From positions 943,501 to 1,007,500 of the forward strand of contig NZ_CP093528.1 of NCBI RefSeq assembly GCF_022682305.1: 64,000 nt of DNA, read 5' to 3'. Made by a program: the position numbers and the translations under genes. The notes under the pieces were generated by a model, which was not told the origin of the DNA, did not search any database, and was given only the letters and a program-made list of their open reading frames with translations. The DNA comes from Shinella zoogloeoides. Lineage in GTDB: Bacteria; Pseudomonadota; Alphaproteobacteria; Rhizobiales; Rhizobiaceae. Below, piece by piece: positions 52,885-61,823 of the stretch (the stretch's first letter is position 1; every line of letters begins with the position of its first letter).

Positions 52885-53206
52885 TTTGGTATCTCTCATA
52901 AACGGATGTTTTTGAGAGAACTATCTTCGGCCTTCACACGCACGAAAGGCGGCGAAGCTCCGCCGTTAATCCGTCCGCCGGAGATCTCGCCCAGGCAGGC
53001 TGAAGGCCGAGCAAGCCTGACAGGCCCGAAAAGCCCGGCACGGGCGTCGGCGGCGATGACGGCGGCGGCATTATCCAGGGTTGATGATGGAAGTGGAGGA
53101 TATCGACAACCTCTCGCGCAACCAAGACATCGCGGTCGGACTGCAAGTGATCTTGAAGCCACGGGCCCGTCCCACCCCGACATGGACCTCGATGCCCGAA
53201 CGGACG
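52885..53206 (-). other. End of the 3'-conserved segment (orf6 remnant)
   Basis: About 320 bp after orf5 on the minus strand. A 70-residue frame (52934-53146, MQSDRDVLVAREVVDILHFH) resembles the truncated orf6 region of class 1 integrons. No functional gene is expected. Confidence 0.55.
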
Positions 53207-53707
53207 TTAGATTTCGAGTTCTAGGCGTTCTGCGATGAAGGTTGGATCCCAGCCGGGATTGAAAGTGTCGACGTGGGTGAATCCGAGCCGCTCGTATAGG
53301 CCACGCAGGTTCGGGTGGCAGTCGAGCCGCAGCTTGGCGCACCCCTGCGTTCGCGCGGCATGGCGGCAAGCCTCGATCAGCGCGGAGCTGACACCCCGGC
53401 CCGCATGTGTCCGTCGCACCGCGAGCTTGTGCAGATATGCGGCCTCCCCCTTGAGGGCGTCGGGCCAGAACTCGGGATCCTCGGCCGACAAGGTGCAACA
53501 GCCGACGATGCCGTCGCTGCAACTCGCGACTAGGAGCTCGGATCTCAGGACGAAGGTCTCCGCGAATGTCCGGTCGATCCGCGCGACGTCCCAGGCGGGC
53601 GTTCCCTTGGCGGACATCCACGCCGCAGCGTCGTGCATCAGCCGCACAACCTCGTCGATATCACCCGAGCAGGCGACCCGAACGTTCGGAGGCTCCTCGC
53701 TGTCCAT
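53207..53707 (-). CDS. orf5: GNAT family acetyltransferase (orf5 of the 3'-conserved segment)
   Basis: This 166-residue GNAT protein has the acetyl-CoA binding loop KLAVRRTHAGRGVSSALIEACRH (about residues 92-114). It is the standard gene downstream of sul1 in class 1 integrons. Its substrate is unknown and no resistance has been shown. It is complete here. Confidence 0.93.
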   Translation of the reverse strand: MDSEEPPNVRVACSGDIDEVVRLMHDAAAWMSAKGTPAWDVARIDRTFAETFVLRSELLVASCSDGIVGCCTLSAEDPEFWPDALKGEAAYLHKLAVRRTHAGRGVSSALIEACRHAARTQGCAKLRLDCHPNLRGLYERLGFTHVDTFNPGWDPTFIAERLELEI

Positions 53708-53834
53708 TCGCTCCCCTGGCGCGGTATGAACCGCCGCCTCATAGTGCAGTTTGATCCTGACGAGCCCAGCATGTCTGCGCCCACCTTCGCGGAACCTGAC
53801 CAGGGTCCGCTAGCGGGCGGCCGGAAGGTGAATG

Positions 53835-54674
53835 CTAGGCATGATCTAACCCTCGGTCTCTGGCGTCGCGACTGCGAAATTTCGCGAGGGTTTCCGAGAA
53901 GGTGATTGCGCTTCGCAGATCTCCAGGCGCGTGGGTGCGGACGTAGTCAGCGCCATTGCCGATCGCGTGAAGTTCCGCCGCAAGGCTCGCTGGACCCAGA
54001 TCCTTTACAGGAAGGCCAACGGTGGCGCCCAAGAAGGATTTCCGCGACACCGAGACCAATAGCGGAAGCCCCAACGCCGACTTCAGCTTTTGAAGGTTCG
54101 ACAGCACGTGCAGCGATGTTTCCGGTGCGGGGCTCAAGAAAAATCCCATCCCCGGATCGAGGATGAGCCGGTCGGCAGCGACCCCGCTCCGTCGCAAGGC
54201 GGAAACCCGCGCCTCGAAGAACCGCACAATCTCGTCGAGCGCGTCTTCGGGTCGAAGGTGACCGGTGCGGGTGGCGATGCCATCCCGCTGCGCTGAGTGC
54301 ATAACCACCAGCCTGCAGTCCGCCTCAGCAATATCGGGATAGAGCGCAGGGTCAGGAAATCCTTGGATATCGTTCAGGTAGCCCACGCCGCGCTTGAGCG
54401 CATAGCGCTGGGTTTCCGGTTGGAAGCTGTCGATTGAAACACGGTGCATCTGATCGGACAGGGCGTCTAAGAGCGGCGCAATACGTCTGATCTCATCGGC
54501 CGGCGATACAGGCCTCGCGTCCGGATGGCTGGCGGCCGGTCCGACATCCACGACGTCTGATCCGACTCGCAGCATTTCGATCGCCGCGGTGACAGCGCCG
54601 GCGGGGTCTAGCCGCCGGCTCTCATCGAAGAAGGAGTCCTCGGTGAGATTCAGAATGCCGAACACCGTCACCAT
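53835..54674 (-). CDS. sul1: Sul1 sulfonamide-resistant dihydropteroate synthase
   Basis: This 279-residue DHPS replaces the chromosomal enzyme when sulfonamides block it. [21 protein letters not shown] is the known Sul1 start, with [15 protein letters not shown] and IHSF-type pterin contacts further on. The ATG at 54674 overlaps the end of qacEdelta1 by seven bases, as in all 3'-conserved segments. It is full length. Confidence 0.97.
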   Translation of the reverse strand: MVTVFGILNLTEDSFFDESRRLDPAGAVTAAIEMLRVGSDVVDVGPAASHPDARPVSPADEIRRIAPLLDALSDQMHRVSIDSFQPETQRYALKRGVGYLNDIQGFPDPALYPDIAEADCRLVVMHSAQRDGIATRTGHLRPEDALDEIVRFFEARVSALRRSGVAADRLILDPGMGFFLSPAPETSLHVLSNLQKLKSALGLPLLVSVSRKSFLGATVGLPVKDLGPASLAAELHAIGNGADYVRTHAPGDLRSAITFSETLAKFRSRDARDRGLDHA

Positions 54675-55015
54675 GGCGTCGGCCTCCGCAGCGACTTCCA
54701 CGATGGGGATCGGGCGAGCAAAAAGGCAGCAATTATGAGCCCCATACCTACAAAGCCCCACGCATCAAGCTTTTGCCCATGAAGCAACCAGGCAATGGCT
54801 GTAATTATGACGACGCCGAGTCCCGACCAGACTGCATAAGCAACACCGACAGGGATGGATTTCAGAACCAGAGAAAGAAAATAAAATGCGATGCCATAAC
54901 CGATTATGACAACGGCGGAAGGGGCAAGCTTAGTAAAGCCCTCGCTAGATTTTAATGCGGATGTTGCGATTACTTCGCCAACTATTGCGATAACAAGAAA
55001 AAGCCAGCCTTTCAT
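54668..55015 (-). CDS. qacEdelta1: QacE-delta1, truncated SMR exporter of quaternary ammonium compounds
   Basis: This 115-residue small multidrug resistance protein has four hydrophobic segments ([21 protein letters not shown], Glu in the first helix). The C-terminus ([13 protein letters not shown]) is replaced by 3'-conserved sequence, as is usual for the delta1 form. Activity is reduced but not lost. It starts 103 bp after the aadA2 attC. Confidence 0.95.
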   Translation of the reverse strand: MKGWLFLVIAIVGEVIATSALKSSEGFTKLAPSAVVIIGYGIAFYFLSLVLKSIPVGVAYAVWSGLGVVIITAIAWLLHGQKLDAWGFVGMGLIIAAFLLARSPSWKSLRRPTPW

Positions 55016-55117
55016 GATATATCTCCCAATTTGTGTAGGGCTTATTATGCACGCTTAAAAATAATAAAAGCAGACTTGACCTGATAGTTTGGCTGTGAGC
55101 AATTATGTGCTTAGTGC

Positions 55118-55177
55118 ATCTAACGCCGGAGTTAAGCCGCCGCGCGTAGCGCGGTCGGCTTGAACGAATTGTTAGAC
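55118..55177. repeat. attC site of the aadA2 cassette
   Basis: A 60-bp attC bounded by ATCTAAC (55118-55124) and GTTAGAC (55171-55177) with a GC-rich inner palindrome (GCCGCGCG/CGCGCGGTCGGC-like). The length is that of aadA-type sites. Confidence 0.85.
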
Positions 55178-55178
55178 A

Positions 55179-55958
55179 TCATTTACCAACTGACTTGATG
55201 ATCTCGCCTTTCACAAAGCGAATAAATTCTTCCAAGTGATCTGCGCGTGAGGCCAAGTGATCTTCTTTTTGTCCCAGATAAGCTTGCTTAGCTTCAAGTA
55301 AGACGGGCTGATACTGGGCAGGTAGGCGTTTTATTGCCCAGTCGGCAGCGACATCCTTCGGCGCGATTTTGCCGGTTATTGCGCTGTACCAAATGCGGGA
55401 CAACGTAAGCACTACATTTCGCTCATCGCCGGCCCAGTCGGGCTGCGAGTTCCATAGCTTCAAGGTTTCCCTCAGCGCCTCGAATAGATCCTGTTCAGGA
55501 ACCGGGTCAAAGAATTCCTCCGCTGCCGGACCTACCAAGGCAACGCTATGTTCTCTTGCTTTTGTAAGCAGGATAGCTAGATCAATGTCGATCATGGCTG
55601 GCTCGAAGATACCCGCAAGAATGTCATTGCGCTGCCATTCTCCAAATTGCAGCTCGCGCTTAGCCGGATAACGCCACGGGATGATGTCGTCATGCACGAC
55701 AAGGGTGACTTCTATAGCGCGGAGCGTCTCGCTCTCGCCAGGGAAAGCCGAAGCCTCCATAAGGTCATTGAGCAATGCTCGCCGCGTCGTTTCATCAAGC
55801 TTTACGGCCACAGTAACCAACAAATCAATATCGCTGTATGGCTTCAGGCCGCCATCCACTGCGGAGCCGTACAAATGCACGGCCAGCAACGTTGATTCCA
55901 GATGGCGCTCAATGACGCTTAGCACCTCTGATAGTTGGTTCGAAATTTCGATGGTCAC
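55179..55958 (-). CDS. aadA2: AadA2 aminoglycoside (3'')(9) adenylyltransferase
   Basis: This 259-residue enzyme adenylates streptomycin and spectinomycin. The core HLYGSAVDGGLKPYSDIDLL is the nucleotidyltransferase signature. Residues throughout (MTIEISNQLSEVLSV, EEFFDPVPEQDLFEALRETL, VKGEIIKSVGK) are those of AadA2. GTG 55958 is favoured because GAGGG precedes it; an ATG four codons earlier (55970) is possible. It is the last cassette. Confidence 0.95.
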   Translation of the reverse strand: MTIEISNQLSEVLSVIERHLESTLLAVHLYGSAVDGGLKPYSDIDLLVTVAVKLDETTRRALLNDLMEASAFPGESETLRAIEVTLVVHDDIIPWRYPAKRELQFGEWQRNDILAGIFEPAMIDIDLAILLTKAREHSVALVGPAAEEFFDPVPEQDLFEALRETLKLWNSQPDWAGDERNVVLTLSRIWYSAITGKIAPKDVAADWAIKRLPAQYQPVLLEAKQAYLGQKEDHLASRADHLEEFIRFVKGEIIKSVGK

Positions 55959-55973
55959 CGCTACCCTCATGAT

Positions 55974-56030
55974 GTCTAACGCGCTGATCACCGGCGGTTG
56001 AAAACCGTCCGGTGGATTCGCAGGTTATGC
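55974..56030. repeat. attC site of the ereA cassette
   Basis: A 57-bp attC bounded by GTCTAAC (55974-55980) and GTTATGC (56024-56030), with an inner inverted repeat (CACCGGCGGTT/AACCGTCCGGTG). Confidence 0.8.
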
Positions 56031-56054
56031 TCCCTCATTTTCATTTCCGGTTTC

Positions 56055-57275
56055 CTATAGGGCAACTAGGCTGTCCTTGCCGGCGCTTGGAACACAGACG
56101 ATGGCATCAAATGCCTCGCTCAATTTCGTTTTTACAGAGGCGCTTTGAGACCGCATTCGCTTTGCTTCCATGGGGGCATCTGTCAATGTCAGACATGAAT
56201 TCTCCGTACCACAGGCGTCGATGACATACTGTTCCATACTATCCTCACGGATTGCATCGGCAGGCGTGGTCACAACAGAGAATCCAAGAGGACTGTCGGG
56301 CGATGGGAAATGCATTTCCGGCACGGTGGGTCCAAGATGGGTGAATGCAATCGCACGGTAATTCACCCTCTCTGCGAGGTGCTGCCCCATGGGAACAGCC
56401 GTAAGCTCGCCTGAAAAGGAGACTGGGGTTTTTTGTAAATGATTGTTGTGCGCCAGCAGAATTATCTTCACATCCGGATTCGCTCGAACCATTCCATCTA
56501 CTACGCCCGCCATATACGAGTCACGTACGGAAGTATCTCCCTCAAGAGAGGTACCATCGAAGAAAGTTTTCATTATACGCAAGGTTTCCAACGTATACTC
56601 TATCGATTCTATTCGATCAGAGGCTTTTCGGAACAAATCGCTGTTGACGTGTTTTTTCAGTACAGGGGCAAGCGACGCCAAGCGGAGCTTCAATCTGGTT
56701 ACCCCTGAGATAGCTTTCTCCTGCCGAGCCGTTTCTAGCTCCCCCCATTTTGCCGATGAAATAACCGCCGACTGGCCATCAATGGACGCCAACAAGTGAG
56801 TCAGCATATCAACGTGCGGTTTCATGAGGTGATCGATGAGCTGGATAATTTCGGCCAATTGCGCTAGGTCGTCCCTTGGGTTCAGGGTGTTGGGTAAGTC
56901 GATTCCGACTAACTGCAGTTTTCTTCCTGATTCGCGGAGATATGATTTCAGCCAGATCAGCACTGAGCCATACACAGAAAAGGTCAGGGTATCCGAAAAT
57001 CGCTCAAGTTCATGAGCACCGGCTGTTGAGTTGAGCCATTCAGATAACCGGGATGCCTGAATCGCCCCACATTCCAAACCAATCGCATTAAAATCATGCC
57101 TTTCGACCAAATAGCGGATAAGACTTGCTCTAGCCAGTGAAAACTCCGCGACAAAATGAGCGCCCTCGCCAATGCCGACAATTCGGGCGCCCTCAATTAC
57201 GGAAGTAAGAATCTCAAACTCATTGAAGTCCAGATTTTGAGGCTGTAAAAGTGTTCTGGTCGTTCTCCACGTCAT
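56055..57275 (-). CDS. ereA: EreA erythromycin esterase
   Basis: This 406-residue esterase opens the lactone ring of 14-membered macrolides. IVGIGEGAHFVAEF contains the conserved GE-H pair, and ILLAHNNHLQKTP supplies the second histidine region. It is a cassette gene with its own attC. The dfrA-ereA-aadA2 order has been reported before, with an ereA of this type. Full length; allele (ereA1 or ereA2) not decided by eye. Confidence 0.93.
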   Translation of the reverse strand: MTWRTTRTLLQPQNLDFNEFEILTSVIEGARIVGIGEGAHFVAEFSLARASLIRYLVERHDFNAIGLECGAIQASRLSEWLNSTAGAHELERFSDTLTFSVYGSVLIWLKSYLRESGRKLQLVGIDLPNTLNPRDDLAQLAEIIQLIDHLMKPHVDMLTHLLASIDGQSAVISSAKWGELETARQEKAISGVTRLKLRLASLAPVLKKHVNSDLFRKASDRIESIEYTLETLRIMKTFFDGTSLEGDTSVRDSYMAGVVDGMVRANPDVKIILLAHNNHLQKTPVSFSGELTAVPMGQHLAERVNYRAIAFTHLGPTVPEMHFPSPDSPLGFSVVTTPADAIREDSMEQYVIDACGTENSCLTLTDAPMEAKRMRSQSASVKTKLSEAFDAIVCVPSAGKDSLVAL

Positions 57276-57340
57276 TATTTTACCTTTGCGTTTATTACTT
57301 TAATCGCCATACGTTCGCTTCGCCAACAACCCGGGTCACA

Positions 57341-57473
57341 GCATAACGCCGAGTTCAGCGGCAGTTTTTAAGTTGTGGTTTTATGGAATATTTTTGCGCA
57401 GCAAAACCATAAAACCACAACTTAAAAACTGTCCAAGGAGCGGAGCGACTGGTGCTGCAACGACTTGTTAGCC
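57341..57473. repeat. Long attC site of the dfrA cassette
   Basis: A 133-bp attC bounded by GCATAAC (57341-57347) and GTTAGCC (57467-57473). The inner inverted repeat is long and nearly perfect (AGTTTTTAAGTTGTGGTTTT/AAAACCACAACTTAAAAACT). The site overlaps the dfrA stop codon. Confidence 0.85.
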
Positions 57474-57941
57474 TTTTTTCCAAATTTGATATGTATAATT
57501 TATATTAGACACAAAAAACTGTTCAAAAACCAAGTTGAAACCTTCAGGTAATATAGGGAATTTAATATCACCTTCAACCTCAACATGAATAGTAGATAGA
57601 TGAATTATATCTGCTTTTTCAATAAGGCTTTCATAGATTTGCCCCCCACCCGAAATATATACATGATCTGTAATTTTAGATAGTTCTTGCAAAGCATTTT
57701 CTATTGAAGGAAAAACCAAGACGTTTTCATTTGACCCTGAAATTCCATTCTTTGACACTACTGCATATTTGCGATTTGGAAGAACTCCCATAGAGTCAAA
57801 TGTTTTCCTTCCAACAAGAAGCCACTGATTGTATGTGAGCGCCTTAAAGATTAGCTGCTCACCTTTTGCTGACCACGGAATATCAGGACCACTACCGATT
57901 ACGCCATTTTCTGACACTGCAGAAATCAATGAAATTTTCAA
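57468..57941 (-). CDS. dfrA: DfrA trimethoprim-resistant dihydrofolate reductase (dfrA1 group)
   Basis: This 157-residue DHFR confers trimethoprim resistance. [32 protein letters not shown] and [10 protein letters not shown] are typical of the family of 157-residue class A enzymes related to dfrA1. The likely start is TTG 57941, behind GGGAG; an ATG at 57965 would lie within the attC/cassette boundary. The gene is AT-rich compared with everything around it, a sign of recent origin. The allele resembles the dfrA of dfrA32-ereA-aadA2 arrays; not confirmed. Confidence 0.9.
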   Translation of the reverse strand: MKISLISAVSENGVIGSGPDIPWSAKGEQLIFKALTYNQWLLVGRKTFDSMGVLPNRKYAVVSKNGISGSNENVLVFPSIENALQELSKITDHVYISGGGQIYESLIEKADIIHLSTIHVEVEGDIKFPILPEGFNLVFEQFFVSNINYTYQIWKKG

Positions 57942-57957
57942 TTTAACTCCCGATATG

Positions 57958-58018
57958 GCTAACACCTGAATTAAGCCGCGCCGCGAAGCGGCGTCGGCTT
58001 GAATGAATTGTTAGATGC
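57958..58018. repeat. attC site of the qac cassette
   Basis: A 61-bp attC bounded by GCTAAC (57958-57963) and GTTAGATGC (58010-58018), with the inner palindrome GCCGCGCCGC/GCGGCGTCGGC. It is of the aadA type. Confidence 0.85.
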
Positions 58019-58026
58019 CAGCCCGA

Positions 58027-58359
58027 TCAATGTGCGCTGACCTTGGATAGCAGATTTAGAACGGCGACGCCACTAACGATAAGTCCCATGCCAACGAACG
58101 CCCACAAGTCTAGTTTCTGGCCATGGAAGATCCAAGCGATAGCTGCCACAAGTACGATGCCGAGGCCAGCCCAAACAGCATAAGCAATGCCGACCGGGAT
58201 GGACTTGATTGCGAGAGAGAGGAAATAGAACGCAAGCCCGTAGCCAGCCACAACTACAACAGAAGGAACTAACTTGGTGAATCCATGGCTGGACTTCAGT
58301 GCGGAAGTTGCGACGACCTCACCAAATATTGCAATAGCCAGAAAGAGCCAGTTCTTCAC
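58027..58359 (-). CDS. qacH: SMR exporter of quaternary ammonium compounds (QacF/QacH type)
   Basis: This 110-residue small multidrug resistance protein has four membrane helices with the essential Glu in the first ([15 protein letters not shown]). The sequence ([31 protein letters not shown]) and the C-terminal NLLSKVSAH fit the cassette-borne QacF/QacH/QacL group rather than QacE. GTG 58359 follows GAGGAGATT. It is the first cassette. The exact allele name is tentative. Confidence 0.85.
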   Translation of the reverse strand: MKNWLFLAIAIFGEVVATSALKSSHGFTKLVPSVVVVAGYGLAFYFLSLAIKSIPVGIAYAVWAGLGIVLVAAIAWIFHGQKLDLWAFVGMGLIVSGVAVLNLLSKVSAH

Positions 58360-58465
58360 GTGCAATCTCCTCTACGGTATGAAGGATAAATAGTGGTGGC
58401 TATGAGTTGCCAAAAACAGTCTTGCGGCTGTCGATTTTCTGTGAGCATACGCAACGCCAAATCTG

Positions 58466-58474
58466 GCATCTAAC
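58466..58474. promoter_or_regulatory. attI1 crossover point
   Basis: GTTAGATGC (minus strand) at the junction of the 5'-conserved segment and the first cassette. attI1 proper extends about 60 bp from here toward intI1. Confidence 0.75.
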
Positions 58475-58609
58475 TTTGTTTTAGGGCGACTGCCCTGCTG
58501 CGTAACATCGTTGCTGCTCCATAACATCAAACATCGACCCACGGCGTAACGCGCTTGCTGCTTGGATGCCCGAGGCATAGACTGTACAAAAAAACAGTCA
58601 TAACAAGCC

Positions 58610-59623
58610 ATGAAAACCGCCACTGCGCCGTTACCACCGCTGCGTTCGGTCAAGGTTCTGGACCAGTTGCGTGAGCGCATACGCTACTTGCATTACAGTT
58701 TACGAACCGAACAGGCTTATGTCCACTGGGTTCGTGCCTTCATCCGTTTCCACGGTGTGCGTCACCCGGCAACCTTGGGCAGCAGCGAAGTCGAGGCATT
58801 TCTGTCCTGGCTGGCGAACGAGCGCAAGGTTTCGGTCTCCACGCATCGTCAGGCATTGGCGGCCTTGCTGTTCTTCTACGGCAAGGTGCTGTGCACGGAT
58901 CTGCCCTGGCTTCAGGAGATCGGAAGACCTCGGCCGTCGCGGCGCTTGCCGGTGGTGCTGACCCCGGATGAAGTGGTTCGCATCCTCGGTTTTCTGGAAG
59001 GCGAGCATCGTTTGTTCGCCCAGCTTCTGTATGGAACGGGCATGCGGATCAGTGAGGGTTTGCAACTGCGGGTCAAGGATCTGGATTTCGATCACGGCAC
59101 GATCATCGTGCGGGAGGGCAAGGGCTCCAAGGATCGGGCCTTGATGTTACCCGAGAGCTTGGCACCCAGCCTGCGCGAGCAGCTGTCGCGTGCACGGGCA
59201 TGGTGGCTGAAGGACCAGGCCGAGGGCCGCAGCGGCGTTGCGCTTCCCGACGCCCTTGAGCGGAAGTATCCGCGCGCCGGGCATTCCTGGCCGTGGTTCT
59301 GGGTTTTTGCGCAGCACACGCATTCGACCGATCCACGGAGCGGTGTCGTGCGTCGCCATCACATGTATGACCAGACCTTTCAGCGCGCCTTCAAACGTGC
59401 CGTAGAACAAGCAGGCATCACGAAGCCCGCCACACCGCACACCCTCCGCCACTCGTTCGCGACGGCCTTGCTCCGCAGCGGTTACGACATTCGAACCGTG
59501 CAGGATCTGCTCGGCCATTCCGACGTCTCTACGACGATGATTTACACGCATGTGCTGAAAGTTGGCGGTGCCGGAGTGCGCTCACCGCTTGATGCGCTGC
59601 CGCCCCTCACTAGTGAGAGGTAG
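58610..59623 (+). CDS. intI1: Class 1 integron integrase IntI1
   Basis: This 337-residue tyrosine recombinase inserts and removes cassettes at attI1/attC. The catalytic residues are present: Arg in [12 protein letters not shown], His/Arg in [14 protein letters not shown], His in LLGHSDVST and Tyr in TMIYTHVLK. The start [16 protein letters not shown] and the end [12 protein letters not shown] match complete IntI1. It is divergent from the cassettes, and the cassette promoter Pc lies within it. Confidence 0.97.
58697..58725 (-). promoter_or_regulatory. Cassette promoter Pc, hybrid type PcH1
   Basis: Read on the minus strand: -35 TGGACA (58720-58725), 17-bp spacer, -10 TAAACT (58697-58702). 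This combination is the PcH1 variant, weak to intermediate. The second promoter P2 (58580-58606) has a 14-bp spacer, without the GGG insertion, and should be inactive. Pc drives all four cassettes. Confidence 0.85.
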
Positions 59624-59800
59624 GGCAGCGCAAGTCAATCCTGGCGGATTCACTACCCCTGCGCGAAGGCCATCGGTGCCGCATCGAACGGCCGGTTGCG
59701 GAAAGTCCTCCCTGCGTCCGCTGATGGCCGGCAGCAGCCCGTCGTTGCCTGATGGATCCAACCCCTCCGCTGCTATAGTGCAGTCGGCTTCTGACGTTCA

Positions 59801-59825
59801 GTGCAGCCGTCTTCTGAAAACGACA
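59801..59825. repeat. IRi, initial inverted repeat of the integron
   Basis: The 25-bp repeat (minus strand TGTCGTTTTCAGAAGACGGC and five more bases) marks the outer end of the 5'-conserved segment. Sequence beyond it is not of integron origin. Confidence 0.93.
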
Positions 59826-59883
59826 AAATCGTCGTCAAACGCGATCTTTGCCACGTCATACAGGGCACGGTACTTGTCCGCTT

Positions 59884-59997
59884 CGTCGCATATATCCTAA
59901 GTTTTGCGACAAAATCGCCGGCGCTGATTTTGTAGGGAAAAAGCTGTCGCGACAATCAGGCATGAAAATCTAACTTGCGCGACAGATTTTTGCGACA
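59884..59997. repeat. Cluster of resolvase res-like boxes
   Basis: Five TGTCGC/GCGACA-type boxes occur in 114 bp. The first pair (59884-59911) is a 28-bp dyad CGTCGCA...TTGCGACA, the size of a serine-resolvase site I. A second pair (59945-59984) spans 40 bp and a third box lies at 59991-59997. No resolvase gene is in the window. Tn402-type transposons prefer res sites, and IRi lies 58 bp away. The surrounding 59826-60204 has no other recognised gene; a minus-strand frame (YRALYDVAKIAFDDDF) abuts IRi and may be a truncated gene. Confidence 0.5.
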
Positions 59998-60204
59998 CTG
60001 AACGACCGCTTCACCCTCTGTCGGCCCGGAAGCTGCCATTCCATTCTCCACCCCATCTTAGATGCCACCCATCCTATTTACCGCCGTTCGCCGCCGATCA
60101 CCGCACGCAGCTAGATACTTGTTGAACCGGCCGGATTTCGGCCTCTCTTAATCGACCCCGATCCGGGGATCGCCTGTCGCGCCCCATGAAGAAACGGGGC
60201 CGAC

Positions 60205-61200
60205 ATGACCACCAATCACCAAAAGCCGGAAGCCATTGCGCGCGGCGCGCGCATGTTGCGCACCGCGCTCGGCCCAGCCATTGCCCGGCTGCTCGAAGAC
60301 CCGGCCGTGGTCGAGGTGATGCTGAACCCGGATGGTCGCCTTTGGGTGGACCGGCTATCCGAAGGGCTTTCCGACACGGGCGAGCGACTGTCCGCCGCCG
60401 ATGGCGAACGCATCGTTCGGCTAGTCGCGCATCATGTCGGCGCGGAGGTTCATGCCCGCAGCCCCCGCGTCTCGGCCGAACTGCCCGAGAGCGGGGAGCG
60501 GTTTGAAGGGCTATTGCCGCCCGTGGTCGCTGCCCCGACCTTCGCCATCCGCAAGCCCGCCGTCGCGGTGTTCACGCTCGACGACTATGTGGCGGCGGGC
60601 ATCATGTCCACCGATCAGGCGGAAACGCTGCGCGAAGCCGTCGCATCCCGCGCCAATATCTTGGTAGCGGGCGGCACCAGCACCGGCAAAACCACGCTGA
60701 CCAATGCGCTGCTCGCCGAGGTGGCGAAGACGGCGGATCGCGTCGTCATCATCGAGGACACGCGCGAGCTGCAATGCGCCGCGCCCAACCTTGTCGCCAT
60801 GCGGACGAAAGACGGCGTGGCGACGCTTTCCGATCTGGTCCGGTCCTCGCTGCGCCTGCGCCCCGACCGCATCCCTATCGGCGAGGTGCGCGGATCGGAA
60901 GCCCTCGACCTGCTCAAAGCATGGGGCACGGGCCATCCGGGCGGGATCGGCACCATTCATGCAGGCACCGGCATCGGCGCGCTGCGCCGCCTTGAACAGC
61001 TCATCCAAGAGGCTGTCGTCACCGTCCCGCGCGCCCTGATCGCCGAGACAATCGACCTCGTTGCCGTCCTTTCCGGGCGCGGTTCCGCGCGCCGGCTGGC
61101 CGAACTCGCCCGCGTCGAAGGGCTGGGACCGGACGGCGACTACCGCATCACGCATCCCATCCCTTTGGCAATCCCCACCAGCACAGGAGAATCTTCATGA
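60205..61200 (+). CDS. trbB: TrbB, secretion ATPase of the conjugation channel
   Basis: This 331-residue VirB11-like ATPase powers pilus assembly and substrate transfer at the inner membrane. Walker A is GGTSTGKT (about residues 156-163); the Asp box ([12 protein letters not shown]), Walker B-like [19 protein letters not shown] and the following His box are present. It starts the trbBCDE operon, just after the integron. The stop overlaps trbC. Confidence 0.95.
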   Translation: MTTNHQKPEAIARGARMLRTALGPAIARLLEDPAVVEVMLNPDGRLWVDRLSEGLSDTGERLSAADGERIVRLVAHHVGAEVHARSPRVSAELPESGERFEGLLPPVVAAPTFAIRKPAVAVFTLDDYVAAGIMSTDQAETLREAVASRANILVAGGTSTGKTTLTNALLAEVAKTADRVVIIEDTRELQCAAPNLVAMRTKDGVATLSDLVRSSLRLRPDRIPIGEVRGSEALDLLKAWGTGHPGGIGTIHAGTGIGALRRLEQLIQEAVVTVPRALIAETIDLVAVLSGRGSARRLAELARVEGLGPDGDYRITHPIPLAIPTSTGESS

Positions 61201-61529
61201 TCCGCACGATTTCGCGCGGCTATCGCTTCGCCGCGACCGCCGCATCCACCCTTGTCATCAGCTTCATGCTCGCCCCGGCCGCCCATGCGTCCGGTTCGTC
61301 GATGCCGTGGGAAGCACCGCTCCAAAGCATCCTCCAGTCCATCGAAGGGCCGGTCGCCAAGATCATCGCCGTCATCATCATCATCGTGACCGGCCTGACT
61401 TTGGCCTTCGGCGATACGGGCGGCGGCTTTCGCAAGCTGATCCAGATCGTGTTCGGCCTGTCCATCGCCTTCGCGGCGTCGAGCTTCTTCCTGTCGTTCT
61501 TCTCGTTCGGCGGCGGGGCGCTCATCTGA
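61197..61529 (+). CDS. trbC: TrbC, conjugative pilin
   Basis: This 110-residue prepilin (VirB2/TrbC family) has a long signal (FAATAASTLVISFMLAPAAHA) and two hydrophobic helices (IIAVIIIIVTGLTLAFGD and IVFGLSIAFAASSFFLSFFSFGGG). TraF should process it into a cyclic pilin. ATG 61197 overlaps the trbB stop. Confidence 0.93.
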   Translation: MIRTISRGYRFAATAASTLVISFMLAPAAHASGSSMPWEAPLQSILQSIEGPVAKIIAVIIIIVTGLTLAFGDTGGGFRKLIQIVFGLSIAFAASSFFLSFFSFGGGALI

Positions 61530-61810
61530 TGGCGGGCGGCCTCGAACAGCTCGACGCGGTGCCGGGGTTCACGGTCCCGGTCCATCGGGCGCTGACCGAG
61601 CATATTTTGCTCGGCGGCGCACCGCGCTCCATCGCGATTCTGAACGGCACGCTGGCCGGGGCCGTGGGCCTCGGCCTGCGCCTCTGGCTGGTCGGCATCG
61701 CCATCTGGGCCATCGGTCATTTCGCGGCCGTGTGGGCGGCAAAGCGCGATCCCCTCTTTGTCGAGGTCGGGCGGCGGCATCTGCGCATCCCCGGCCATCT
61801 GGCGGTGTGA
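61529..61810 (+). CDS. trbD: TrbD, VirB3-like membrane component
   Basis: This 93-residue protein (ATG 61529 overlapping the trbC stop) has the VirB3 form: GFTVPVHRALTEHILLGGAPRS, one or two hydrophobic helices (LAGAVGLGLRLWLVGIAIWAIG) and a short cytoplasmic tail. It belongs to the inner-membrane core of the channel. Confidence 0.92.
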   Translation: MAGGLEQLDAVPGFTVPVHRALTEHILLGGAPRSIAILNGTLAGAVGLGLRLWLVGIAIWAIGHFAAVWAAKRDPLFVEVGRRHLRIPGHLAV

Positions 61811-61823
61811 GGGAGGCGCGTCG

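Larger units (their letters stand above)
51882..59825. mobile_element. In4-like class 1 integron in the trb operon
   Basis: From IS6100 (51882) to IRi (59825). In cassette order (minus strand): attI1, qac (SMR), dfrA, ereA, aadA2, then qacEdelta1, sul1, orf5, an inverted IRt fragment and IS6100. Such a partial-IRt/IS6100 arrangement is that of In4. The outer IRt copy normally found beyond IS6100 is absent. No tni genes are present, so it could not transpose alone. It lies between copG and trbB, genes that are normally adjacent. Confidence 0.92.

Noticed and set aside
58580..58606. Second integron promoter P2
   Set aside because: The -35 and -10 boxes are 14 bp apart without the GGG insertion, so it should be inactive.
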